Below are positions 16,901 through 23,979 of a stretch of 24,413 nucleotides of DNA, one piece after another (position 1 is the first letter of the stretch; every line of letters starts with the position of its first letter). Source of the stretch: a virus. The position numbers and the translations under genes were made by a program. The stretch lies in IMG/VR virus record IMGVR_UViG_3300027522_000036, positions 1-24,413 of that record; one strand, written 5' to 3'. The notes under the pieces are model-generated. The model ran no database searches. It saw only the letters and a program-made list of their open reading frames with translations, and was not told where the DNA came from.

Positions 16901-17080
16901 GATGTTACTTGTCAATTTACACCAATCCATAACTTTATACCTAAAAAATCAATTACAGATTCACCTTTTATTTTATCTCATCATAATAATAGAACATTAA
17001 GCCCTAAACAAAAATGGTATAAATATGGTTCAGCTGAATCATCTAAAAAAGCATTTTTACAACATAAATCAGATTTATAA
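13937..17080 (+). CDS. large baseplate protein with tube-initiator-like C-terminus (gp48/gp54-like)
   Basis: This is a 1047-aa protein. The N-terminal 80 residues are Gly/Asn/Phe-rich (GGFNYGGSTSIFDNKLFRQK). Residues 80-250 are helical, with EQQTTVEGLPEKERSRLGQF. The long middle is unassigned. The C-terminal 210 residues (from about 831) read RFRIEALDGDDPSKSEVMTF, GTWNGFKYNGRAENFYTYSG, FAFKIAAQSRHEMIPLYRKL, then MRGNFCRLTIGSMIDRTPGF. That pattern is close to a tail-tube-like fold used by T4 gp48/gp54-type tube caps and initiators; the assignment is from memory of the family. It starts 6 nt after the repeat protein and stops 2 nt before gp53, so it is tightly coupled to baseplate genes. At 1047 aa it is much larger than either T4 counterpart. 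Confidence 0.65.
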   Translation: MALRLLLTNLEGGGLNLYPNHNTPSTSGGFNYGGSTSIFDNKLFRQKSFKFGQGTTFDRPNGGFSSEPFVTSPTIDLLSGNPGLETTINTFTDGFIRGGAITHAERLITDGERIGRFLISPKGLAFITKQVGLQLTNPKVSRPGRGISKANQRTYNLGINTLASVASAGTGLYVKREGLTPLAHAGYAQAKQLFEDNDNNRLINLFEDHIEQQTTVEGLPEKERSRLGQFFYNIGQGLKKAKKFVLGGSDGETLYAYNGGPGSLFGIGRTRIKKYAPYVTDVGENGIPRGSFTTGYFDGSRFSPIALGLSSGVSNVFVANFRELNGVNVDLFPELHESLQEAFIAGGFGEQASGKGGNPLAASKNDIRDSKTVVGKNADSVELGFRYSNSNHNFLPGGKFIINQENLQEDSDFETANQYLLKPSKFILSNKILNTFKTFDFDGLLSIYNNRKYYGLLYDDGEDYSIRYPEYQYDPEAKEKLSLENSKTIGNQYHRVFSTRRIGVGGEMSEERSTDQPFLPGGGYTNYIDSVNFISEIERDPSLSHFSRHSSYSLKRTESHVESYKTLFGGELPDPLTVLTTDLDTANGQYNPEDILLSAPKSIIFGEARSIKGLKDGMPGYSLLLKNLGYNPLTFQSNKEINIGGNIIQEAGKEALVPWINSYGVYEGKRGNVALFQKYKDPFGDESTTEFFEDSAGFIRFKSAEYDKDLETLNLEPDNGNSFNPKTYFSSNPNYKLSLTSIQDFRKIKKDVLGDDYIQPFTDYQQQTNHGRRFYREDRVGTGTPGKKIDGVKGKNILGEDTESYDIFDEATIDKINALDIFKNDDSSFEQANQRDLIRFRIEALDGDDPSKSEVMTFRAFLDGFGDNYTGTWNGFKYNGRAENFYTYSGFDRKINFAFKIAAQSRHEMIPLYRKLNYLVSQTAPDYKNTRMRGNFCRLTIGSMIDRTPGFFTSINLKWQKDYPWDISLNHLENGEDKDGAQVMPHIMDVTCQFTPIHNFIPKKSITDSPFILSHHNNRTLSPKQKWYKYGSAESSKKAFLQHKSDL

Positions 17081-17082
17081 TC

Positions 17083-17382
17083 ATGGATAGAATACTTAAA
17101 TTAGCTATAAAAGGACAAAATAATAAAAGATATTATAGACACATACATTACCCCGAAATTCCTTTAACTAGAGGAGATATTTATATTATAACAAGTGAGG
17201 GAGATAGATTAGATCTACTAGCTAATCAGTATTATAAAGATACCTCTTTATGGTGGGTAATAACATGTGCAAATCCAGGTGTGGTTTCTAGAGATTCTTT
17301 TTATATAAAACCAGGAACCCAAATACGAATTCCTAATTCAATAATGGATATTAAGAAAAAGTATGAAGAATTAAATTTTTAA
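17083..17382 (+). CDS. gp53: baseplate wedge protein with LysM-like domain (gp53-like)
   Basis: This 99-aa protein has RGDIYIITSEGDRLDLLANQ followed by YYKDTSLWWVITCANPG and KPGTQIRIPNS, the LysM-like core of gp53 baseplate wedge proteins: a YY-x(5)-LWWVI helix followed by a P-G-x-x-I-R-I-P strand. In T4, gp53 joins neighbouring wedges in the baseplate. It is half the length of T4 gp53 (196 aa), retaining essentially the LysM part. It sits between two large baseplate-type genes with gaps of 2 and 3 nt, fitting a baseplate operon. Confidence 0.85.
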   Translation: MDRILKLAIKGQNNKRYYRHIHYPEIPLTRGDIYIITSEGDRLDLLANQYYKDTSLWWVITCANPGVVSRDSFYIKPGTQIRIPNSIMDIKKKYEELNF

Positions 17383-17385
17383 GTT

Positions 17386-20300
17386 ATGTCTATTTTTAAA
17401 GAAAGTTTTAGAAATTTTATAAAACAACAAATTAAAATCAGAGAAACTATTATTTCTAAAGGCAATAATAATGATTCTAGATTTGATACACATACTGTTG
17501 ACTTAAGTAAAGAAGGAGGAAAAAATATAACACTTCCTGGTGGAGCTTTTTTTACTAACACAGTAAGCAGACAATGTGTTATTAGAATGTCTTCGGGATG
17601 TGATCTAACAGATTTTGGAGCTATAGACATTCATGAAGGACGTCCTTATGAAAAAGCAAGCCATATAAAAGGAAGTGGTTTAGCTCGAAGATATGTTCTA
17701 CAAGGAGGAACTTTAGCTATCGATAGAGAAACCATAGAACGTAGTGACGTCACAGAAAATTCTACTGAAGTAAATAATAATGTAGATAAAGGAACTTCAT
17801 TTGAAACAGGTGTCACAACATCAACAAGAACTCGAAACGAAAAATATAAATTTAAATTAGGAAATAGAAGTGGATTTAGAGGTGCTTCTCCAAACGATTT
17901 CGGTACAGCTTATGGTGATCCTACTATTAGAGCTAACCCAGGAGAAGATTATGGATCAGTACCTATGCCAGGTATTAAAACAGCTAATATTAGAACAAAA
18001 TCAGCTTATGGTTCTTTAAGAGAAGCTAAAGTTGAATTTACATGTTATAATCAACGTCAATTAGAAGCTTTAGAATTACTTTATATGAGACCTGGTATCC
18101 CTATTTTATTAGAATGGGGTTGGTCTCCTTATATTAATAATAAAGGAAAAAGAGTTTTAGATTTTCCTTTTATAGGAGAATGGTGGATTAGTGAAATGTC
18201 TATGGATACTATTAATAGAAAAATAATAGAAGAAAAGGTAAAGTCAGGTGGAAATTATGACGCTATATCAGGAATGTGTAAAAACTTTTCTTATAAAGCA
18301 AGAACTGATGGGGGGTATGATTGCACAACAGAAATAATAGCGGCAGGAGAAATAATTGAAACTTTAAAAGGAAACTCAATAACAATAGGTCTTAAAGGAA
18401 GTGAAGAAACTAAAACATTATCAGGAGAAGGCCTCGCAGCAGCAGAACATGATATATTATACTTAGGATTATTTGATATGATGCAATATTCATATGCAAC
18501 TGATAGAACGACAGATGCAGGAGGAGATAAAAGAAGTAATTTTTCAATGAATTTTTATCAATCATTTGGTCCCAGTTTTTGGGACTCAGGAACAGATATT
18601 GAGAATAAATTAGATAGGATAAAGTCATTAGCTACAGGAAAATTATATGCTCCTAGTCCTACTAATAAAATAGGAAATTATTTTGGGTTAGATTATAATG
18701 AACATGACGAAGAGGACGCAGATGTATTAAAAACTTTTATCCTTACTGAAGATAGTTTTTTTAAAGATGAAGGAGAATATTACATAAATTCACCTTACAT
18801 AAGGTGGGATGCTTTTTGTACTTTTTTAAACAGATTTGTTATAAATACAGATGGATTAGGAAACCCATTAGTTACTTTTTCTACAAATACTGTAGTTGCA
18901 GAAGATGAAGAAAAACCTCAAGTATCCCCCTTATTAATGTCAAGAATAAATGTTGAAGGAATACCTCTTCATAAAAAACCTGGAAAAGTACTTACCTCAA
19001 TTGCTGCAGATATTGCCCCACCCGGTGCACTAAACAACTTTACAGCACATTTTCCCTTAGGAAGTGTTTTAAATAGTTCTGTAGATCCTAGTATATGTTT
19101 GTTTCCCGAACAACTTAGTTTATCTAAAAATGGTAAATTTAATACTGTAATGTACTATGGGGCAATGCTAGCAGGATTTGGTATTGGAGCTGTAGCAAGT
19201 GGGGGAACAGCAGCAGGGGCGGGAATGGTAGTAGGAGCTGAATTATATAAATCATGGGCGGGTAGAACTGATATGCGATCTAATAATAGAAACATTAGAA
19301 ATATAGGTCATATTTATATAAATTTACATAGACTTCTTTATATCTATAAAGAACAAAGATTTAATAGTGAGGGAGAATTAAATGATGATTTTAATTTATA
19401 TGATTTTATTAAAAAATTATGGGATGATATATCAGCAGCTTCAGGAAATAAATATAAATTTATAATACATAATGACACAGAAAGACCAAGTGTGTTAAGA
19501 ATTATAGATGCTAACTTTCAAAAAGATGATGAATTAACACCTGATAAAATCCATGAATTAAAAATACAAAGTAATGACACTATTTGTAGAGATTTTTCAT
19601 ACAATTCAATAATTCCTAATGAATTATCTGCTACTATAGGTGTTGCTATGCAAAATCCAGACAGCATACAAGATATAGATGGAGCTACTTTTGCTGCTAT
19701 GGCTAGAGGTATACAAAGTAGATTTCATGTTGCATCAAAAAAGGAAAAACAAAAACCATCTAAAGATGAAAAACAAGCTTCAGCTGATGCCTATAATAAA
19801 TTATCACAAGATACTATAGATTTATTTGAGGGATTAGCTCAATATACTGCTAATACTATGAGTGGTGATAATCAAAAAGTAGATGAAGAAAGTGGAGAAA
19901 TTGAAGGTCAAGAAGAAATATCACAAGCAAGAGTAGATCTAAAATCATTTTATAATAAAATAAATAAAATTGAAACACTTCATTTCTCTGATGGTATATA
20001 CCCTAATGGAGTAGAATATCATAAAGGTTATAAAATACAAGTACAAAATGCACCTCCCGTTTCTTCAGTAATACCTTTAAAATTTAATGCTAAAATGGAT
20101 GGTATAGGAGGAATAACAATAGGAAATGTATTTAAAGTAGATCCTACAAGATTACCTAAAGCCTATAAAGCATCAGACATAGCCTTTGTTTGTATGGGAG
20201 AACAACAAGAAATAACTGCAGGACAAGATTGGGTAACAAACATACATGGACAATTAGTACTTTTACCTAAAGAAAAAGGGGTAGGGGGAGGAGAAATGAA

Positions 20301-21267
20301 AAATAAAAAGGGGAGTGCTCATGGGGGAGATGGAACAGGAACAAAAAATGGTGGAGGAACACTTGGAAATACTGATGTAGTATCAGATACAGATGTTGAT
20401 TCAGATTCTAATAATGAAATAATAAGTAATAATGCTGTATCTAATCCTGCAGATATATTAGATAGTATTGACAACAATGAATTAGAAACAGAACAAGAAA
20501 TTTACGAAAGAGAAATTGATGCAGAAATGGAAAGACAAGCAGAAGAACAATCTGTAAATGAAGAAGAAGCACAAGCTAAAGAAGAAAGAGTACTTGAAAA
20601 ATACCCACAATGGAAAAAACAATTAGCTTTATATGTAGCAAGTTATAGAAGAGCTAGAGTATTTGGAACTACTGGAGGAAGATGGGAGAATGGACCTAAT
20701 TTTCTTAATGGTATTGTTTTTCTTGATCCAGCAAATAACACAATAGATGTTGCCTGGGCATTTTTCCAAAATGCTGTAAAATATGCAAAAAATATAAGAA
20801 TTCTTGCAAAGGGTATTGAGAATGAATTATTAGCTAAATTAAAAAAAGATTTACCTAAAGGATTTGAAACAATAGATCCAGTAGGGGGAGAAACAGCATA
20901 TGAAATATCAGGTGGTTATGTTATTAACCCAAATATTGAAAATAGACAGCTGGTTAGTAGCGCAGAAGAAATACATGCAGAACCACTAAAACCTAAAAAC
21001 GAGGGGGCATACAACCCAACAATGAAGGAGATTTATAGCACAGTTAATGCAGCTTGTTCAAGGGCCTTTAAAGATGCAATAACTCCTTTATCACTTCGAG
21101 ACTCGTATTTGCAAAAAACCTATTCAAAATATCAAGATGAAAATAATAATAATTGGGATTCAAGCCAAGTAAATACAACTTCAGGAAATTACGTTGCTTA
21201 TTATGAACTAGGTCAATGGGGTACAGAAAGAAAAGATATAGAATTATATAATAAAAGAAATAAATAA
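17386..21267 (+). CDS. very large baseplate hub-like protein
   Basis: This is a 1293-aa protein. Residues 195-310 carry AKVEFTCYNQRQLEALELLY, then MRPGIPILLEWGWSPY and GEWWISEMSMD, a pattern I associate with gp27/VgrG-type hub domains of contractile tails, with further beta domains to about 530. Near 588-627 is a long Gly/Ala hydrophobic stretch (AMLAGFGIGAVASGGTAAGA) that looks membrane-active. A region around 870-960 contains FNAKMDGIGGITIGNVFKVD and VTNIHGQLVLLPKEK. A Gly/Asp linker at 963-1020 and an acidic coiled coil (EQEIYEREIDAEMERQAEEQ) lead to a 240-aa globular C-terminus with no recognised lysozyme residues. It follows gp53 directly and precedes another late gene by 5 nt. Hub is the best call; domain boundaries are approximate. 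Confidence 0.6.
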   Translation: MSIFKESFRNFIKQQIKIRETIISKGNNNDSRFDTHTVDLSKEGGKNITLPGGAFFTNTVSRQCVIRMSSGCDLTDFGAIDIHEGRPYEKASHIKGSGLARRYVLQGGTLAIDRETIERSDVTENSTEVNNNVDKGTSFETGVTTSTRTRNEKYKFKLGNRSGFRGASPNDFGTAYGDPTIRANPGEDYGSVPMPGIKTANIRTKSAYGSLREAKVEFTCYNQRQLEALELLYMRPGIPILLEWGWSPYINNKGKRVLDFPFIGEWWISEMSMDTINRKIIEEKVKSGGNYDAISGMCKNFSYKARTDGGYDCTTEIIAAGEIIETLKGNSITIGLKGSEETKTLSGEGLAAAEHDILYLGLFDMMQYSYATDRTTDAGGDKRSNFSMNFYQSFGPSFWDSGTDIENKLDRIKSLATGKLYAPSPTNKIGNYFGLDYNEHDEEDADVLKTFILTEDSFFKDEGEYYINSPYIRWDAFCTFLNRFVINTDGLGNPLVTFSTNTVVAEDEEKPQVSPLLMSRINVEGIPLHKKPGKVLTSIAADIAPPGALNNFTAHFPLGSVLNSSVDPSICLFPEQLSLSKNGKFNTVMYYGAMLAGFGIGAVASGGTAAGAGMVVGAELYKSWAGRTDMRSNNRNIRNIGHIYINLHRLLYIYKEQRFNSEGELNDDFNLYDFIKKLWDDISAASGNKYKFIIHNDTERPSVLRIIDANFQKDDELTPDKIHELKIQSNDTICRDFSYNSIIPNELSATIGVAMQNPDSIQDIDGATFAAMARGIQSRFHVASKKEKQKPSKDEKQASADAYNKLSQDTIDLFEGLAQYTANTMSGDNQKVDEESGEIEGQEEISQARVDLKSFYNKINKIETLHFSDGIYPNGVEYHKGYKIQVQNAPPVSSVIPLKFNAKMDGIGGITIGNVFKVDPTRLPKAYKASDIAFVCMGEQQEITAGQDWVTNIHGQLVLLPKEKGVGGGEMKNKKGSAHGGDGTGTKNGGGTLGNTDVVSDTDVDSDSNNEIISNNAVSNPADILDSIDNNELETEQEIYEREIDAEMERQAEEQSVNEEEAQAKEERVLEKYPQWKKQLALYVASYRRARVFGTTGGRWENGPNFLNGIVFLDPANNTIDVAWAFFQNAVKYAKNIRILAKGIENELLAKLKKDLPKGFETIDPVGGETAYEISGGYVINPNIENRQLVSSAEEIHAEPLKPKNEGAYNPTMKEIYSTVNAACSRAFKDAITPLSLRDSYLQKTYSKYQDENNNNWDSSQVNTTSGNYVAYYELGQWGTERKDIELYNKRNK

Positions 21268-21272
21268 TTAAA

Positions 21273-22154
21273 ATGCAATATTTTCCTAAATCATCTATTA
21301 ATATATTAGAAGCTTCTAAGGGAGAACTAATATATAAAGACAGTAAAAAATCTTATACTGGTATGTATATTGAAACTAATAAAGGAAAATTTTACGCAGG
21401 AAGTAGTTATTTAAATTTAGGTCCTGAATTAGTAAAACCAGAAAGTTCTGAACTAAATTTTGGTATTTCAAAAGCAGCACGAAAGTATACTTACTTAAAA
21501 AACCCTCAATATAATAAATTAAAAAAATATAAAACAATAGTTCCTTCTAAAGGTCTTCCTAGTGAAATAGATTATGAAAATGGGTATTTTGTAAGATTTT
21601 TTGTTCAAAGAGTAAATGATGAAAAAGAATTATATGAAATTTCTCAACAAACATATGATGATTTTGATAAACAAATTTATGATGAAAAATTATTTCAAAG
21701 AGGATCATTAATATGGGTTTTAGAAGGTAGCATAAGAAAAATAAATAAATTAACCTTAGAAAATTTAGTCTCTAGATTTCCTTATATTCAACTTTTATTT
21801 TCTTTATTAAATGAATTTGAATCTATAAATAACTCAGATAAATTATTTACTCAAGGAGGAGAATTATATTATGAAAATGGTAGAGAGTACACAGGATTAT
21901 ATCACATACATAAAGGTATCCCTATGGTAGGAGAAACACACACAGAAGAATCCCATGCTACCTTAATATTTGCTAAAGATCTTCAAACACCTAATGAATT
22001 AAAGGGTTTTAAAGATTTTAATTATGAAGACTTTTTAAAAGAGAAAAAGGCAAAAGAAAGAAAAAAGTTTAAAAAGAAAAGAACACAAACAGTAAGTAAT
22101 ATTAATAGAAATATAGGCCGTCCATCATCTCCTAGTAGAGGGGGTGGTTATTAG
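21273..22154 (+). CDS. conserved phage protein with internally duplicated Y-T-G motif, function unknown
   Basis: This is a 293-aa protein with two related blocks. Residues 17-45 read GELIYKDSKKSYTGMYIETN then GKFYAGSSY; residues 196-225 read GELYYENGREYTGLYHIHKG then IPMVGETHTEE. The shared pattern is G-E-L-x-Y-x(5,6)-Y-T-G-x-Y. Proteins with a YxGxYHIHxxxGxMxG sequence turn up near tail genes of marine phages, but I know of no assigned function. A helical spacer lies between them, and the last 45 residues are very basic (KEKKAKERKKFKKKRTQ) and end in a Gly/Ser/Arg tail. The two histidines of H-I-H might bind metal; this is not shown. It is 5 nt after the hub gene and probably the last gene of the late operon, so a virion role is likely. 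Confidence 0.75.
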   Translation: MQYFPKSSINILEASKGELIYKDSKKSYTGMYIETNKGKFYAGSSYLNLGPELVKPESSELNFGISKAARKYTYLKNPQYNKLKKYKTIVPSKGLPSEIDYENGYFVRFFVQRVNDEKELYEISQQTYDDFDKQIYDEKLFQRGSLIWVLEGSIRKINKLTLENLVSRFPYIQLLFSLLNEFESINNSDKLFTQGGELYYENGREYTGLYHIHKGIPMVGETHTEESHATLIFAKDLQTPNELKGFKDFNYEDFLKEKKAKERKKFKKKRTQTVSNINRNIGRPSSPSRGGGY

Positions 22155-22180
22155 ATAAAGCTTTATTACATTGATAAGGT

Positions 22181-23464
22181 ATGTTCTATCTTATCGAAAC
22201 CCCAAATCAACTAAAACAACTAGAATCAAATTTATCTTCTAGTTTAACACGCTATCTTGAATTTATTCAGGGTAATGACAACACACACCCTGCGTTAGCA
22301 GAAATAATAGCTATATATCTTGAAGTTGATGGTGAAGATTTTATTATACCATTAAACCACACAGAATGTATAAATTGGGATAAAGATGCTATATTGAGTG
22401 TGTTAGCAAATTATGAGTTTTGTGTTTTAGATAAGAAAAGCAGCTTACACGCGGCCCCACACATCCCTTATACGGATATACAACATACAATACCTTTATT
22501 AGACCAACATACAACCCAAGCACACTCATGGTATTACCGAAAATTCCCACATACTAAAGTGAATAAAATGATACCAATTGGAAAACACCTAGAACGCTGT
22601 AAATTAAAAACACACAGTATATTCCAAGAGTATCGCGGGGAAACTAACAAGTACTTTGACAAAATATTATTGCCTGTCTTACATGAGTTAGAGAAGAATA
22701 GCTTAAAATTCAATGACAAGTTTGACGACTATTTTACACTAAAAAATAAAAAATTCTCCATAAAAGAAAATCATATATACGGATGGTATAACCCATACAC
22801 TACAACCGGAAGACCTGTAAATAACTTTAACGGATTAAATTTTGTTGGATTAAAACACGACAATGGAGAACGTGATTGTTTCGAACCAGACAATGACTTT
22901 TTTGTAGAAATGGATTATGATGGGTATCATCCCCGCCTAATAGGCGATATAGTCGATTATCAATTTGAAGGCAACGTACACAACACACTTGCGGAAATTT
23001 ATTTTAAATCCAAGAAAATAACTCCACAACAATATAAGGAAAGTAAAACACTTACATTCAAACAAATATATGGAGGTATAGATAAGGCGAACTTACATCA
23101 TCCTTTCTTTAAGAAAACTCAAGATTTTATAAATATTATTTGGGAAGAATTTAATAAGGAAGGAGAAATCAAATGTGGTAGTTATACTATAAGTAAAAAA
23201 GACCACCCTAAAATCCATTCTCAAAAATTATTTAACTATTACATACAGGCAACCGAAACAGAAACCAACATTCGTAAGATAAAAATCATACAAGATTATT
23301 TAAAGACAAAACATACAAAATTAGTTCTTTACATATACGATGCGTTCGTTTTTGACGTGTCTAAACAAGATGGAAAACAAACATTAATTGATTTACAAAA
23401 CATACTTAGTGACAAATTCCCCGTGAAATTAAAGGTGGGGAAACATTACGGGGCTTTACAGTAA
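22181..23464 (+). CDS. short family A DNA polymerase with degenerate exonuclease part
   Basis: This 427-aa protein carries the PolA palm and fingers motifs: T-G-R at 209-211 (YTTTGRPVNNFNGLNFVGL), motif A at 245-252 (D245, Y246, R252), motif B at 289-298 (K289, F293, Y297, G298), a Q-A-T-E-T-E helix near 356, and motif C Y386-D387-A388. Both catalytic aspartates are present, so it may polymerise DNA. Departures include His250 where motif A usually has Glu (the sugar gate) and Ala388 where motif C usually has Glu. Residues 1-130 resemble an eroded 3'-5' exonuclease fold but lack its D-x-E and acidic residues. T4 itself uses a family B polymerase. The ATG follows TAAGGT. Its composition and codon use look slightly different from the late genes upstream. 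Confidence 0.8.
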   Translation: MFYLIETPNQLKQLESNLSSSLTRYLEFIQGNDNTHPALAEIIAIYLEVDGEDFIIPLNHTECINWDKDAILSVLANYEFCVLDKKSSLHAAPHIPYTDIQHTIPLLDQHTTQAHSWYYRKFPHTKVNKMIPIGKHLERCKLKTHSIFQEYRGETNKYFDKILLPVLHELEKNSLKFNDKFDDYFTLKNKKFSIKENHIYGWYNPYTTTGRPVNNFNGLNFVGLKHDNGERDCFEPDNDFFVEMDYDGYHPRLIGDIVDYQFEGNVHNTLAEIYFKSKKITPQQYKESKTLTFKQIYGGIDKANLHHPFFKKTQDFINIIWEEFNKEGEIKCGSYTISKKDHPKIHSQKLFNYYIQATETETNIRKIKIIQDYLKTKHTKLVLYIYDAFVFDVSKQDGKQTLIDLQNILSDKFPVKLKVGKHYGALQ

Positions 23465-23467
23465 ATT

Positions 23468-23477
23468 CATATTTATA
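23468..23477 (+). promoter_or_regulatory. candidate promoter element CATATTTATA
   Basis: CATATTTATA lies in the 35-nt gap after the polymerase gene, 22 nt ahead of the next ATG. A small hairpin CGGAA-AAA-TTCCG (23480-23492) follows it. It matches the elements ahead of the sheath and tape measure genes over ten bases. Confidence 0.4.
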
Positions 23478-23499
23478 CTCGGAAAAATTCCGGTTATTT

Positions 23500-23892
23500 A
23501 TGAACAATCGATTATACTGTACTTTTACAACAGTAGATGCATATGAAGAAGTAGCTAATACTATTCAAACATCCTATGTAATTCTCTTTAATAAACTTTT
23601 TGTGTTAGAAAGTTTGGATGGGGAAAAAATTATGCTTACATATAATGTAGACATAAATAATTCAACAAGGGATTCTATGGTAGACAATACTATTTTAGTG
23701 CATAGAAAAAAACAAACAAACACTTTATACACAATTAACGCACTTAATGAATTGATAAAGAGTTTAAATAATGGGGTTATAGATAAATCATTCGCTGTAA
23801 ATTGGAATGATTATAGAAATTGTATTTTATTAATACAAACAGAGGGTTTTAATCGTATAGACACGAAAATAAAAGAAATCATAAATCTTTAG
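23500..23892 (+). CDS. conserved hypothetical protein between polymerase and gp32
   Basis: This 130-aa protein is unrecognised. It is mixed alpha/beta with no Cys pairs, signal peptide or membrane helix. The most distinctive part is the C-terminal half: TLYTINALNELIKSLNNGVI, then WNDYRNCILLIQTEGFNRID, ending TKIKEIINL. It sits between a DNA polymerase and the single-strand DNA-binding protein, so a replication or transcription accessory role is plausible by position only; the small T4 proteins near gene 32 are not detectably similar to my eye. The ATG has no Shine-Dalgarno and follows the element at 23468 by 22 nt. Confidence 0.75.
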   Translation: MNNRLYCTFTTVDAYEEVANTIQTSYVILFNKLFVLESLDGEKIMLTYNVDINNSTRDSMVDNTILVHRKKQTNTLYTINALNELIKSLNNGVIDKSFAVNWNDYRNCILLIQTEGFNRIDTKIKEIINL

Positions 23893-23979
23893 TAGAAAAA
23901 TTTGGTTTAGCCAAAAATGCTTCATACATTACATGAAGTAATAAGATAACATTCACATTTAATTAACAAAAACAATAAC
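23893..23979 (+). promoter_or_regulatory. gp32 leader with hairpins, candidate autoregulatory region
   Basis: The 87-nt gap before gp32 holds two hairpins, TTTGG-TTTAG-CCAAA (23901-23915) and CTTCAT-ACATTAC-ATGAAG (23920-23938). The second competes with ATTAC-ATGAA-GTAAT (23928-23942). The last 37 nt before the ATG are A/T-rich and cannot pair well. T4 gp32 represses its own mRNA by binding a folded leader plus an unstructured A/U-rich stretch, and this layout resembles that. No sequence match to the T4 leader is claimed. Confidence 0.4.

Noticed and set aside
19309-19320. CATATTTATATA inside the hub gene as an internal promoter
   Set aside because: It encodes in-frame H-I-Y-I of the hub protein and no gene starts downstream; kept only as a sign that the motif can occur by chance.
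22155-22166. Palindrome ATAAAGCTTTAT between the 293-aa gene and the polymerase gene as an operator
   Set aside because: A single 12-nt AT-rich palindrome, not repeated elsewhere in the window; chance is a fair explanation.
23480-23492. Hairpin CGGAA-AAA-TTCCG after the polymerase gene as a terminator
   Set aside because: The stem is only 5 bp and no T tract follows; it may affect the leader of the next gene but does not look like a terminator.
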